Below, in pieces: positions 36,069 through 46,778 of a DNA stretch of 64,000 nucleotides. The translations under genes were made by a program, and so were the position numbers. Origin of the DNA: Leptospira selangorensis (GTDB lineage: Bacteria; Spirochaetota; Leptospiria; Leptospirales; Leptospiraceae); assembly GCF_004769405.1 (NCBI RefSeq), contig NZ_RQES01000001.1, positions 186,001-250,000 on the forward strand. The letters are read 5' to 3'. The number at the start of each line of letters is the position of its first letter. Within the stretch, counting starts at the first letter, position 1. The notes under the pieces are model-generated. The model searched no databases. It was not told where the DNA came from and worked only from the letters and a program-made list of their open reading frames with translations.

Positions 36069-38060
36069 TTACACGACTAAACTTTGTTTTTTTCTCAGGA
36101 AATAAACTGCAATTCCACCTGCGATCACTAATCCAAGTGCATAGAAGATCGCAAATTTTTTCACAGATAGAAATAAATAACCTAATAAACTACTATCGCT
36201 TGGAACAGGGAATACCTTGGACTCGTTGGTCACATCATAGTACCAAGTTTTGTATTCTTTTCCACCGGAAGATACCCAAAGATTGAACTCAGAATATCCC
36301 GTTTCGGAAGGTTTTCTAATATCGTAATTTTCATACGGGTATTTCCAAGCTCCCGGAACCAAAATCGCCCAAGGAAATCCTGTGATGTCCAGATATTTGT
36401 CCGTTCCATTATTGTTTTTATACAATCCAGGGAAATGGATCTCTTGTTTAGTATTGATCACATATGCATACAGATCGTAAGGGAAGGATCCTAATTTAGA
36501 TCTTTCTACAGGAGCATTGAATACGATCTCCACAGTTGCGATAAATCCAGGTTTGAATACATCACCAGGGTGGGCGTTCTGTCCACGAATGGTTTTGTTG
36601 GAATCTTCAAAGATCTGATAACCTGATTTTAGGCTGGCAGCAGTGACGTTTACTGTGTTAGTTGCAACTTCTACTTTTCCGTTAGCTTGGGTCAGATTAT
36701 AAGTGATAGAAGCACCTACATCCACAGGCAATTTGATATACAATTGGTGTTTGTAGCCTGCACCTTTAGCAACGTGTTGGTATTTTCCCCTGAGTCTTAC
36801 GATTTTTCCGGAAGAGTTTAGATCTTCTTCATTTTTGAATTGGATCACATAATCGTTAAAATCTGCATCGCCTGGGGAAGGATATAAATCCTCATAAGCA
36901 ACGGTGAATACTCCCTCTGCAGGATAAGTAATTTCTGTGGAACGGGTCGCATCGTTCGGATAGATATCAGTATTATCAGGTACTCCATCTCCGTCAGTAT
37001 CTGTTATTTGAACTGTAGGAAGATTTACTTCATATCTAATCGTTCTGTTGATCCCAAGAACGGATTGTAAGCTGATATATTGGGAAATAGATTCTCCGCC
37101 TATCGAAATATCTACAGTGATATTTCCTACGGAAGTCGGAACAGTTAATGTTCCGGTCACTTTTCCGGAAGAGTCGGAAACACCTTGGAATAGTATATTA
37201 TTATTTTCATCATATACTAGAACAGTAGCTCCGGAAACCACATTAGACTTATTATCCAATACGGTAAGATTCAAAGGGATATTGATCGTAGTATTATAGT
37301 TAAAACTAGGTTCCCCTTTCGGATCTTCTACCACCACTACAGCTACTGTAGGTGTTCCTGAAGAATCGGTGGATCCTGATCCACTATTGGAACCGTTTCC
37401 TGAATTGGAATTAGAACCTGTGTTTGAATTATCGGAAGAAGATCCTGAGTTTCCGTTATTAGAGGACCCATTGGATGTATTGGAATCTCCGGAGGAAGAA
37501 TTCGAAGAGCCGCTAGAATTATTGTTGGAAGAAGTATTATCTCCAGAACCGGAGTTAGAAGAAGAACCGGAACCTGAATCGGTAGATCCAGAACCAGAGT
37601 TGTTTCCACTCGCAGTATCAGAAGGAGAAGAACTAGATCCAGAATTGGAATCATTAGAACTTCCTGAATTTCCGGAAGAAGAAGATCCGGACGTATTAGA
37701 AGAATCTGAAGTATTCGAATTGTTTGTATTGGAAGAAGTTTGATCGGAAGAACCGCTATTGGAACCGGATGACCCAGAACCACTATTTGAATTTCCGCTT
37801 CCTGAATTAGAATTGGAATCTGATGGGGTAGTGGTGGAACCTCCGCTATTATTAGTATTGTCTGCAGGCGGGGTTACGGGATTTCCGGAACCATCTCCCG
37901 GAACAAATACTACTCCAGGACTACCACTGTTTCCCGGAACTCCTCCGTTTGTGGTATGTTGGCTACCTAAGAAAAAAAACGGCAGTAATAGGCCATTTTT
38001 CTTATGGCCACAGTTATAAATGAACCCGGCAATCATCGCCAAGGCTAGGAACTTTTTCAT
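36069..38060 (-). CDS. lruC: LruC-domain lipoprotein with a long Ser/Gly/Asn-rich region
   Basis: A surface-type lipoprotein (663 residues from ATG 38060). That ATG has GGGGAG 7 bases upstream and begins the signal peptide M-K-K-F-L-A-L-A-M, lipobox I-Y-N-C; the GTG at 38075 is less likely. A linker of about 170 residues of Ser, Gly, Asn, Asp and Thr follows (about 66-235), then an Ig-like carboxypeptidase-regulatory domain (about 245-345), a calcium-type D-T-D-G-D-G-V-P-D-N-T-D motif, and the LruC domain (about 380-610, with D-A-D-F-N-D-Y-V and P-W-A-I-L-V-P). A hydrophobic helix ending in L-R-K-K closes the protein. LruC was first described as a leptospiral uveitis antigen; the symbol marks the domain, not proven orthology. 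Confidence 0.82.
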   Translation of the reverse strand: MKKFLALAMIAGFIYNCGHKKNGLLLPFFFLGSQHTTNGGVPGNSGSPGVVFVPGDGSGNPVTPPADNTNNSGGSTTTPSDSNSNSGSGNSNSGSGSSGSNSGSSDQTSSNTNNSNTSDSSNTSGSSSSGNSGSSNDSNSGSSSSPSDTASGNNSGSGSTDSGSGSSSNSGSGDNTSSNNNSSGSSNSSSGDSNTSNGSSNNGNSGSSSDNSNTGSNSNSGNGSNSGSGSTDSSGTPTVAVVVVEDPKGEPSFNYNTTINIPLNLTVLDNKSNVVSGATVLVYDENNNILFQGVSDSSGKVTGTLTVPTSVGNITVDISIGGESISQYISLQSVLGINRTIRYEVNLPTVQITDTDGDGVPDNTDIYPNDATRSTEITYPAEGVFTVAYEDLYPSPGDADFNDYVIQFKNEEDLNSSGKIVRLRGKYQHVAKGAGYKHQLYIKLPVDVGASITYNLTQANGKVEVATNTVNVTAASLKSGYQIFEDSNKTIRGQNAHPGDVFKPGFIATVEIVFNAPVERSKLGSFPYDLYAYVINTKQEIHFPGLYKNNNGTDKYLDITGFPWAILVPGAWKYPYENYDIRKPSETGYSEFNLWVSSGGKEYKTWYYDVTNESKVFPVPSDSSLLGYLFLSVKKFAIFYALGLVIAGGIAVYFLRKKQSLVV
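37356..37865 (-). repeat. Low-complexity Ser/Gly/Asn-coding stretch
   Basis: About 170 codons of the LruC-domain gene code nearly only for Ser, Gly, Asn, Asp and Thr in irregular S-G-S-G, S-N-S-G and S-S-G-S units. The DNA repeats GGA/TCC-type trinucleotides without exact tandem units, so length change by slippage is plausible. The opposite strand has a long open frame for the same reason, and it is not a gene. Confidence 0.85.
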
Positions 38061-38118
38061 GAAGGGTCTCCCCACTCTAATCTCTTTACCTTAGGAGACG
38101 GGGTGAAAAGGATTGGTA

Positions 38119-38865
38119 CTACGGTCTATTAGGTTTTTTTCCTATATGAAGAACGCTATTCCCGAATACAAAATTGGTATATCTAACTTTCTCAAAACCT
38201 GTTTGTTCCAATTTGGATTTTAAACCTTCTTGGTCCGGGTAATAAAGAGAAGAGACCGGCAAATAATCGAACATTTCGTTTTTACCTCCCCAGAGTACAT
38301 AACCGAAAAGAGGAACGATCCTGAAAAAATAAAAATCAGCAAATGCTTTTATAAAAGGATTTTTAACCTTTCCCACGTCCAGGTTTGCGAATACTCCGCC
38401 GGGTTTGAGAACTCTATAAATTTCTGATAAAGCCTTATCTAGATCGTTCACATTTCTTAAACCGAAACCGATGCTGACTGCATCCAGGCTTTCACTTTTG
38501 ATCTGAGAAAGATTTGTGGCATCTCCCCATTCTATCTTGACTCTGCCTTGATTGATCGGTCTTTCAAGTCTGGTCTTCGCGACTTCTAACATGTTTTCGG
38601 AGAAGTCCAGGCTCAATAAAGATTCCACTCTTTGGGATCTTTCTAGACGGATGGAGATATCTCCAGTTCCGCAACATAAATCTAAAACTCGAATTGGCCC
38701 TTTGGTCTCAGCTTCGATCTCTTCTACCAGTCTATTCTTCCAAGATCTATGTAAGAAGAAACTACTACAATCGTTGAAACGATCGTACTTGGAAGCGATC
38801 CTGTTAAAATTTACTCGAACGAAATCCGCCTTCGTATCTGAAGAAGGCATTTGAAAAGAGGCCAT
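38119..38865 (-). CDS. menG: Demethylmenaquinone methyltransferase (UbiE/MenG)
   Basis: Last step of menaquinone synthesis: SAM-dependent C-methylation of demethylmenaquinone. The 248-residue length is typical. The SAM motif V-L-D-L-C-C-G-T-G-D is near residue 63, S-I-G-F-G-L-R-N-V-N-D near 133 is the UbiE signature, and V-L-K-P-G-G-V-F follows. Leptospires use menaquinone, so MenG rather than ubiquinone UbiE is the expected role. It is separated from the LruC-domain gene by 58 bases and is divergent from the ExbB-like gene. Confidence 0.92.
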   Translation of the reverse strand: MASFQMPSSDTKADFVRVNFNRIASKYDRFNDCSSFFLHRSWKNRLVEEIEAETKGPIRVLDLCCGTGDISIRLERSQRVESLLSLDFSENMLEVAKTRLERPINQGRVKIEWGDATNLSQIKSESLDAVSIGFGLRNVNDLDKALSEIYRVLKPGGVFANLDVGKVKNPFIKAFADFYFFRIVPLFGYVLWGGKNEMFDYLPVSSLYYPDQEGLKSKLEQTGFEKVRYTNFVFGNSVLHIGKKPNRP

Positions 38866-38961
38866 TTCCCTTAGGATTTTGACGAATCTCTAGGGTGCAA
38901 GAGCGATTTGGATTTTTGTTCGGATGACAGAAAGTAGAAGTTCCCGTATTTTGGAGAAACG

Positions 38962-39438
38962 ATGAAAGACCTAGGCTTTCTACAAGGATTGGATTGGGTT
39001 TCCAGCCTTATCATCCTTCTTTCCGTTTGGAATCTCGGAACCTTTATCCATGTATGGAGTATTCTTCCCAAAAGAAAAGAATCCTTAAAACAAAACTTCT
39101 TAACTGAAAACAATCCTTCCATATGGGAAGAAAAACTTTCAGAAGTATTATTTCCAATTGAGACCAAACTTTCCTGGATGAAACATCTGGCAGGAATTTC
39201 TACAATGTTAGGGCTTTTAGGAACTGTGCTCGGGATTTCAGAAGCATTCTCTTCTTTGCAAGAAGCGGGAACAGTGAGCTTGGATGCATTTGCAGGTGGG
39301 ATCAAACTTGCACTTGTGACAACAATTTTGGGGTTGTTCGTGGCAATTCCTTCCTTATTCGGATTCCAATTCCTAAAACATAGATTGCTGGATTTGGAAA
39401 GAGAGGCCTTGTCCTGGTTAAAGATCCCTCCTAGATAA
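38962..39438 (+). CDS. MotA/TolQ/ExbB-type proton channel protein (second pair)
   Basis: A 158-residue short ExbB/TolQ relative with an N-terminal helix (about 8-30) and two C-terminal helices (about 72-95, 112-138). The hallmark G-I-S-T-M-L-G-L-L-G-T-V-L-G-I is near residue 78 and T-T-I-L-G-L-F-V-A-I-P near 115. It lies 11 bases before an ExbD-like gene. No TonB, TolA or receptor gene adjoins, so the pair may serve a Tol-Pal-like or TonB partner encoded elsewhere. Confidence 0.88.
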   Translation: MKDLGFLQGLDWVSSLIILLSVWNLGTFIHVWSILPKRKESLKQNFLTENNPSIWEEKLSEVLFPIETKLSWMKHLAGISTMLGLLGTVLGISEAFSSLQEAGTVSLDAFAGGIKLALVTTILGLFVAIPSLFGFQFLKHRLLDLEREALSWLKIPPR

Positions 39439-39449
39439 ATAAAATACGA

Positions 39450-39848
39450 ATGAGAAAGTCGATTTTAAAGGAAGAAGATCCAGGAATAGACCTGACCAGT
39501 TTTATAGATGTAGTATTTATACTTCTGGTTTTCGTGATGTTAGCCGTCAGCTTTCGAAAAGAGATCAGATCTATTCCATTAGAACTTCCTAAAGTAGGGC
39601 AGGGAGAAGACCCGAAAGGAGAAAGGGTAGAATTTGCACTTTTACAAGACGGTTCCTATAGGATCGGAGAAGAAAAAGTCCAAAAAGCGGTATTAGAAGA
39701 GAAATTAAGGCAAGGGCTTGTGAAAGAGAAAGAAGTCCGGTTTTTTGCAGATAAAACTGCAAACTATGAAGAGATTGTAAAATTACTAGATCTATTAAGT
39801 AGATCAGGGGCTTCTTCCCTGGAGCTTGCCGTTCAAGGGCAAAAATAA
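39450..39848 (+). CDS. ExbD/TolR-family protein (second pair)
   Basis: A 132-residue ExbD relative: one transmembrane helix (about 15-37) opened by D-L-T-S-F-I-D-V-V-F-I-L with the conserved Asp, then a periplasmic domain (about 45-132). It is more diverged than the exbD of the Ton locus. It is paired with the ExbB-like gene 11 bases upstream and converges with mazG, 4 bases between stops. Confidence 0.88.
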   Translation: MRKSILKEEDPGIDLTSFIDVVFILLVFVMLAVSFRKEIRSIPLELPKVGQGEDPKGERVEFALLQDGSYRIGEEKVQKAVLEEKLRQGLVKEKEVRFFADKTANYEEIVKLLDLLSRSGASSLELAVQGQK

Positions 39849-39852
39849 TATA

Positions 39853-40185
39853 TTAAAGATCTTTTAACTTAGGATTGTTCTTATGACGATCCTTGTCTCT
39901 GGTGGAGTTCTTTTCCAAGGTGGCCTTAAAAGCTTCTTCCATTGAAATTCCCATTTGATTTGCCAAACAGGTTAGAACGAAAAGTATATCTCCTAGCTCC
40001 TTGGATAAGCCTTCCGGATCTTCTCCCTTTTTGAAAGATTGGTCGCCGTATTTTCTAGCTACAAGTCTTGAAAATTCTCCTACTTCTTCCATTAGGATTG
40101 CTAGGTTTGTAAGTTCAGAAAAATATTTAACCCCGATGGTTTTGATCCAATCGTCTACCGTCTTTTGGGCTTCGTCGAAGTTCAT
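39853..40185 (-). CDS. MazG-type nucleotide pyrophosphohydrolase
   Basis: A 110-residue single-domain MazG/MazG-like protein that removes pyrophosphate from (d)NTPs, in house-cleaning of odd nucleotides. The Mg-binding pattern is visible: M-E-E-V-G-E-F near residue 28 (E-E-x-x-E) and E-L-G-D-I-L-F near 65 (E-x-x-D). The start overlaps the upstream SGNH gene stop by 4 bases, so it is co-translated with the glycan island, perhaps by chance of position. Confidence 0.88.
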   Translation of the reverse strand: MNFDEAQKTVDDWIKTIGVKYFSELTNLAILMEEVGEFSRLVARKYGDQSFKKGEDPEGLSKELGDILFVLTCLANQMGISMEEAFKATLEKNSTRDKDRHKNNPKLKDL

Positions 40186-41252
40186 TTTGTTTTAGGAAGG
40201 TTTCCCTTTTCCTGCAAAAATTCCACCAGAAATCTAGTAGGCTCTGCGTAACATCCGCCGCTTAGATGGTGTGGATCTATAAACTTTTGGCATTTCATTC
40301 TGGAACGATAGTCTTCCATATCTAGTACCAAAGTTTCCGGGTATTCTTGGATAAGTTTATTTCTTAAATCTATCCACTCTTGGAAGAATGGAGCCGATCT
40401 GACTTTTTCGGAGAATGTGGAATACAATAGAGGAGTCCATAATACTACTTTAATATGATTCTCTCTTGCGGTATTTAGGAAATTCCTAAGAAAGTATTCT
40501 TGCACTTTAGAACTTTTGAAATTTTTGTAAGACTCGTTAAAAATTCTCTCCGACTCCGATCCTAATTTATCTTCAGGGGTATTTGCCAGAAGTCCGTTAG
40601 GAATCCCACCTTTAAATTTATCCGATTCATTGATCAGAATATCTCGAATGAATACAAGTTGTTGTACTTCGCTCGGATTTTTGATCCTGGAAAAAGCTTC
40701 TTTAAATCTTGGAGGAAATACCGAAGTTCGGAATACTTTTGCTTTTAAAAAACTATCCCATTCATTCGTGGAGAATATATTCCAATATCTTAAAAAAAAC
40801 GGAAAATCATAAGAATAACGTAATGGATATCTATTTGCGAAGTCAGTTCCCGAATCAGGATAATATTCTAAAATTGCATAGTCCAAAGGGATTTTTCTAG
40901 AAAGAAGTTTTTCCAAAGTAAAATTATGGAAAGAATAAGGGGCAGAAGGTCCCGAAAGATTGTATACGATCAGACCTGGGCTTTCTTTCTCAAATTCTTC
41001 GAGTGAAAATTCTCCCATATGAGAGGTCCCGAAAAATGTGAGCACCTTTTGGGCTTCCGTTTTGGAATCGGTTTCTTTCTTCATGGTAGAAAGAACCTTG
41101 TCTTTCATATTATAAAAATAATATTCAGCTCCCGTTTCCGTATAAGGTCTGATCTTCTCCGAAGAAAGGAGTCGATCCCAGACTAGGAGTAGTGCGGCAA
41201 TCCCAAGAGGGATCCAAAGAATTTTGCGATGTAACAAAGGAATTCTTTTCAT
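40182..41252 (-). CDS. DUF1574/SGNH-type protein paired with an MBOAT (module B)
   Basis: A 356-residue protein with one N-terminal membrane helix (about 10-27) and a periplasmic SGNH-like domain. Block I reads F-F-G-T-S-H-M-G near residue 72, and the late catalytic block is D-P-H-H-L-S near residue 330. The family is the leptospiral DUF1574 set, related in layout to AlgJ/AlgX and DltD, which pass acyl groups from an MBOAT to a glycan. Its start is 3 bases after the MBOAT-B stop. The acyl donor and glycan are unknown. Confidence 0.75.
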   Translation of the reverse strand: MKRIPLLHRKILWIPLGIAALLLVWDRLLSSEKIRPYTETGAEYYFYNMKDKVLSTMKKETDSKTEAQKVLTFFGTSHMGEFSLEEFEKESPGLIVYNLSGPSAPYSFHNFTLEKLLSRKIPLDYAILEYYPDSGTDFANRYPLRYSYDFPFFLRYWNIFSTNEWDSFLKAKVFRTSVFPPRFKEAFSRIKNPSEVQQLVFIRDILINESDKFKGGIPNGLLANTPEDKLGSESERIFNESYKNFKSSKVQEYFLRNFLNTARENHIKVVLWTPLLYSTFSEKVRSAPFFQEWIDLRNKLIQEYPETLVLDMEDYRSRMKCQKFIDPHHLSGGCYAEPTRFLVEFLQEKGNLPKTK

Positions 41253-41255
41253 AAT

Positions 41256-42653
41256 CTAAAATGCAAAGTAGATAAAGTCTTGTCCCTTGCCCGCGTAATT
41301 TCCGAAAATCAAAGCTCCGATCAAAAGGAAGGCAAGTAAAAGTTTGGTTCTATTTCTTTGGAACCAAAGAGGATAATGTGTTGGAGCTTCCGCAGAATGG
41401 AAAATAAATCCACCTATAATATAAGGAATTACTAAATTGAAAGATAGGGTATTTGCCTGTTCCGGGCGAATATGGTAGAACCAACTTTCGAAAAAGTAAA
41501 AAGAATCACTTATATTAATAGTTCGGAAGAATACACCTGCAAGCGTAAATAATGAATAGGTCCAAAAGATCCGAATTCCTGTGAAAAATTTTCCCGTTTC
41601 AGGTAGGATCTTAATACCTTTTCTTTCAAAGGTTCTTTCCACAAATAAGAACAGTCCATGAGAAAGTCCCCAAGCTAAGAAAGTCCAATTGGCTCCATGC
41701 CATAGTCCACCCAAAGCAAATGTGATTGTTTGGTTGATATTCGTTCTGGCTTCAGAGCCTCTGCTTCCACCTAGAGGAATATAGATATAATCCTTGAGCC
41801 AGGTTCCAAGGGTAATATGCCATTTTCTCCAAAGCTCATGGATATTTTTACTGAAGAATGGAGCGTTGAAGTTTCTCGGAATATTAAATCCAAATAATAA
41901 AGCACAACCTTTAGCTACATCCGTGTAACCCGAGAAGTCCGAATATACTTGCCAAGTGAAACCGATTGTAGCCAAGAGTAAGGATCCACTTCCATATTCC
42001 CTGGGTCTTAAGAATACTGGATCGATCAAACCGCCTAAATTATCCGCGATTAGGATCTTCTTACATGCACCGAGTCCAATTAGGAATAGTCCAGTAAAAA
42101 TCGCAGTTTTATGAATTCTTAAATTTTCCAATCTTGGGAAAAAATCTTTAGCCCTCATGATAGGTCCCGCAACCAATTGAGGGAAAAATAATAAGAACAA
42201 AGTAAAATGGAAGAAGTTAGGAAGTTCCTCTACTTTTCCACGATACACATCTATCACGAAAGCCATTACTTGGAATGTATAAAAGCTGATCGCTAAAGGA
42301 AGGATGATCCTAAAAGAGAATGTACTCGTATTAAACAGGGATAAGTTTGTGGCGTAGAAAAGATTGTCCGAAACAAAATAAAAATATTTGAATATTCCTA
42401 AATTGATCAGGTCAATCAAGACTATGATCGTAAGTAGTTTTTTACTTTTTGTTCTAGCAATCGGCTTTAGGAAAAGATAATTTAAGAATACGATCCCTAA
42501 TAGATGTAAAAGAAAGGGAGGATTCCAAGAAGCATAGAATACTAAGGATGCAATTAATAGGATCCATTCTCTGTACTTGCGGCTATCCCAAGACCAGTAC
42601 AGAACATAAACAATCAGGAAGAATACGAAAAATAAAGTGGAGGTAAAGATCAT
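41256..42653 (-). CDS. MBOAT acyltransferase (AlgI/DltB-like, module B)
   Basis: A 465-residue polytopic membrane O-acyltransferase. The family blocks are present: F-S-G-Y-T-D-V-A-K-G near residue 240, W-R-K-W-H-I-T-L-G-T-W-L-K-D-Y-I-Y-I-P-L-G-G near 270, and the active-site His in G-L-W-H-G-A-N-W near 320. AlgI-type MBOATs move acetyl groups across the inner membrane to a periplasmic SGNH partner. It is 2 bases after SGNH-A and 3 bases before SGNH-B, within one minus-strand operon. Confidence 0.93.
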   Translation of the reverse strand: MIFTSTLFFVFFLIVYVLYWSWDSRKYREWILLIASLVFYASWNPPFLLHLLGIVFLNYLFLKPIARTKSKKLLTIIVLIDLINLGIFKYFYFVSDNLFYATNLSLFNTSTFSFRIILPLAISFYTFQVMAFVIDVYRGKVEELPNFFHFTLFLLFFPQLVAGPIMRAKDFFPRLENLRIHKTAIFTGLFLIGLGACKKILIADNLGGLIDPVFLRPREYGSGSLLLATIGFTWQVYSDFSGYTDVAKGCALLFGFNIPRNFNAPFFSKNIHELWRKWHITLGTWLKDYIYIPLGGSRGSEARTNINQTITFALGGLWHGANWTFLAWGLSHGLFLFVERTFERKGIKILPETGKFFTGIRIFWTYSLFTLAGVFFRTINISDSFYFFESWFYHIRPEQANTLSFNLVIPYIIGGFIFHSAEAPTHYPLWFQRNRTKLLLAFLLIGALIFGNYAGKGQDFIYFAF

Positions 42654-42655
42654 CT

Positions 42656-43813
42656 TTATTTCCGGCTTAGTCCGAGAATAGAAGGTAAGTCAGCGGAGAA
42701 TATCGCGGAAAACTTTTCCATTCCGGCTTTATTCAAGTGGATCAGATCGTAATAATAATCTCCGTTATTCTGACCGTCTAAGCTAGCTTGGTAATCTAGT
42801 AGAGGAGTGGTCGGATCGATCTTTCGGATCTCTTCTTCCCAGATACGATTTCTGTCCGGACTTCTCCAATTTTTAATGATCTCACTATAAGGTGCGATCA
42901 CTCCGATGATCTTGATCTTGTGCCCATTCTCCAAACCGACTTGGCGAATATCATTATGCAGGATTTTTAATCTATGAAAGTAGTTATATACTTCTTTAGT
43001 CTTTTCTACTTTAACCGGAGTCCTTTCTCCTAAAGCGCAGGTGTCCCAGATCGCTTTTTTGTGAAATTGGTCCGAACCTTGGGGAGCAGCGATACCATTT
43101 CCAGGATTGGTGATCTTCATGCAGGATTTGATATCCGTTACCTCCGGGAACATGCTGATACTCGGAAGATTTGTATTCTCATGAGGCCAAGGAGTGAGTT
43201 TGGCTTCTTTTTTCCTTCTGCTAATATCTTTGAGTCGTTTGGAAGGATCCAGAATAAAGTCACGGATATCTCTTCTATATGCGATACTCTTGAAAGTTAA
43301 AAATCCAAGATCATCATAACGCACATTATAATTGAATTCGTAAATTAAAGGGAATGCCAACCTTCTATCCAACTCTCCTAACATCGCAAGAGTGTGGATC
43401 TGTAGATCTGCTTGGTCTACCCAAGGTGTAGAGATCTCGAGTATATGTAAAACGGTATGTACTTTAGGGAATTTGGGTAGAAGGTTACGTACAAGCGCAT
43501 CTTGGACTACTAACTCGGTTCCTTCCATTGCGATGGATTGGATCTTTTCTCCATAAGGTTCCAAAGTTTCGTTTAAAGTTTTGAGAGAAAGCCCTTGGTA
43601 AGCAACAGAAGTCCCAAGAAGTAGTATTGTAGGTTCGAATTCAGCCTTCTTTTCCAAAACATAATCTGTGTTTCGGATAACGTTTGCTGCAAAGGATCCT
43701 TTTTTAAGATAAGGCCTATAAACTCCCGTTTGCAGGCATAGATCGAATAAGGCCAATACTAAAATTGGGATCCAAAAACTTCTCTGACGGATCAAACTGA
43801 TATACGGATTCAT
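42656..43813 (-). CDS. DUF1574/SGNH-type protein paired with an MBOAT (module A)
   Basis: A 385-residue protein: one N-terminal helix (about 10-28), then a periplasmic domain. Block I L-L-L-G-T-S-V-A-Y-Q-G lies near residue 65, and the late block D-L-I-H-L-N near 360 gives the Asp-x-x-His dyad. It is a diverged homologue of the protein of module B. The gene starts 7 bases after MBOAT-A. Likely role: periplasmic acyl transfer to a glycan. Confidence 0.75.
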   Translation of the reverse strand: MNPYISLIRQRSFWIPILVLALFDLCLQTGVYRPYLKKGSFAANVIRNTDYVLEKKAEFEPTILLLGTSVAYQGLSLKTLNETLEPYGEKIQSIAMEGTELVVQDALVRNLLPKFPKVHTVLHILEISTPWVDQADLQIHTLAMLGELDRRLAFPLIYEFNYNVRYDDLGFLTFKSIAYRRDIRDFILDPSKRLKDISRRKKEAKLTPWPHENTNLPSISMFPEVTDIKSCMKITNPGNGIAAPQGSDQFHKKAIWDTCALGERTPVKVEKTKEVYNYFHRLKILHNDIRQVGLENGHKIKIIGVIAPYSEIIKNWRSPDRNRIWEEEIRKIDPTTPLLDYQASLDGQNNGDYYYDLIHLNKAGMEKFSAIFSADLPSILGLSRK

Positions 43814-43820
43814 ATTTGCC

Positions 43821-45329
43821 TCAGAAATCGAAATACAGGAAGTTTTGGCCTCCTGCTCCGAAGAACAGAATGATAAATAGATTTGCTGTAACGAATACCC
43901 CGAACTTTTTCTTGTTTTCCACGATGGTTTCTATCGGGTTTCGGGAGAAATAATAGGAAAGAACGAAACAGATCACGAGTAATATCCCGTAATCATAATT
44001 TACGAATGTTTTAACTGAAAATACCCCGCCAGGAACGGCAAATACAAGAGACTTCATCATTTCCCAGGAAGCCTGCATTGTTTTTGCTCTGAACAAAATG
44101 AATCCGAAAGAAAGGCAGAACATTGTGAAAATCCGCGCACCTATATCGTAACTCAAGCCGCCTTTTTCGTTCAGCCAGATAGCAATCTTGGTTTTGGAAT
44201 ATTCTCTATGAATTCCTAACATTACACCTTGCCATAATCCCCATCCTACGAAGTGGTAAGCCGCTCCGTGCCAGATACCTGCGAATAACCAGGTAATAAA
44301 AAGGTTTCTGTATCCTTTTAAAACTCCTACTCTAGAACCACCGAGAGGAATATAAATATAGTCCCTGATCCAAGTGGAGAAGGAGATATGCCAACGAGAC
44401 CAATGGTCCGCGATATTTCTGGCAACCATCGGGAAGTTGAAGTTCGGATCGAATTTATAGCCGAAAAGTCTTGCAGTTCCGATAGCGATATCGGTATAAC
44501 CTGCAAAGTCGAAATAGATCTGCCAGCCGAAAGCCATCGCTCCCACCCAGATCTCAGCAGGGTTTAGGATTTTATAATTATTGAATGTAAAGTCTACTAC
44601 CTTTGCTAGGTTGTCTGCGAATACTATCTTTCTAGTAAATCCCATTAAGATCTGAGCGAAAGCGATCTGCACGTCTTCTGCAGTAACTTTAGGCGTATCA
44701 TCTAAGTCCCTGAAGAAAGTGTGGGCGCGAACGATAGGTCCTGCTACCAATTGAGGGAAGAAGGAAACGTACAACGCAAAATCCAAGAAAGACTTACGAG
44801 CTTCCAAGTTCCTGCGGAATACATCTATGGAATAGCTCATGGATTGGAACGTATAAAATGAGATACCGACCGGTAGAATGATCTTTAGATGTTCGATCTT
44901 AAGCGGCTCACCGGTGGAGATCTGATTGAATAGATCGGCAAAAACTTCTAATAAGAAATTCGTGTATTTGAAATAAGCTAGAATACCGAGATTTGTGATG
45001 AGAGAAGCGACTAAACATAACTTTCTGAATTGTTCAGAAACGCCTTCTCTGCTCATTAATCTTCCTGCAACGTAATCCACGATCATGGAAACGATCAGAA
45101 TGATGATGTATAAGTTAATATTAAAATTACAGAAGGATAGATCGATCCAATTCTCGTACCAAGTAGAGGTCCTGATATCGTTGCATACTATGGAAGCGGG
45201 ATGCCAAGCGTTATAAAAGTAGAGGCTGGCAAGAAGAAGGAAAACTCTTTGGTATGTACCTTTTAAAATTTTTGCTAGGATCAAAACGATCGGCAAAAAT
45301 ACGAGAAAATGGGCTGAATTGAACAGCAT
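43821..45329 (-). CDS. MBOAT acyltransferase (AlgI/DltB-like, module A)
   Basis: A 502-residue polytopic membrane O-acyltransferase, longer than MBOAT-B owing to an insertion around residues 50-75. Blocks: F-A-G-Y-T-D-I-A-I-G near 275, W-S-R-W-H-I-S-F-S-T-W-I-R-D-Y-I-Y-I-P-L-G-G near 305, and active-site His in G-I-W-H-G-A-A-Y near 357. Followed at 7 bases by SGNH-A. Same operon orientation as the glycosyltransferases upstream, from which it is separated by 63 bases. Confidence 0.93.
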   Translation of the reverse strand: MLFNSAHFLVFLPIVLILAKILKGTYQRVFLLLASLYFYNAWHPASIVCNDIRTSTWYENWIDLSFCNFNINLYIIILIVSMIVDYVAGRLMSREGVSEQFRKLCLVASLITNLGILAYFKYTNFLLEVFADLFNQISTGEPLKIEHLKIILPVGISFYTFQSMSYSIDVFRRNLEARKSFLDFALYVSFFPQLVAGPIVRAHTFFRDLDDTPKVTAEDVQIAFAQILMGFTRKIVFADNLAKVVDFTFNNYKILNPAEIWVGAMAFGWQIYFDFAGYTDIAIGTARLFGYKFDPNFNFPMVARNIADHWSRWHISFSTWIRDYIYIPLGGSRVGVLKGYRNLFITWLFAGIWHGAAYHFVGWGLWQGVMLGIHREYSKTKIAIWLNEKGGLSYDIGARIFTMFCLSFGFILFRAKTMQASWEMMKSLVFAVPGGVFSVKTFVNYDYGILLVICFVLSYYFSRNPIETIVENKKKFGVFVTANLFIILFFGAGGQNFLYFDF

Positions 45330-45392
45330 TCGTTCGTTTGTCCTCGACTCCTGTGCAGTTTTTTGGACTAAGAGAAACCCACAAGCACTTAT

Positions 45393-46777
<1,385 letters not shown>

Positions 46778-46778
<1 letters not shown>

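Noticed and set aside
37369..37743. Long plus-strand frame rich in Glu, Pro and Leu opposite the LruC-domain gene
   Set aside because: It is the mirror of the Ser/Gly/Asn low-complexity stretch on the minus strand, with no ribosome site or independent features.
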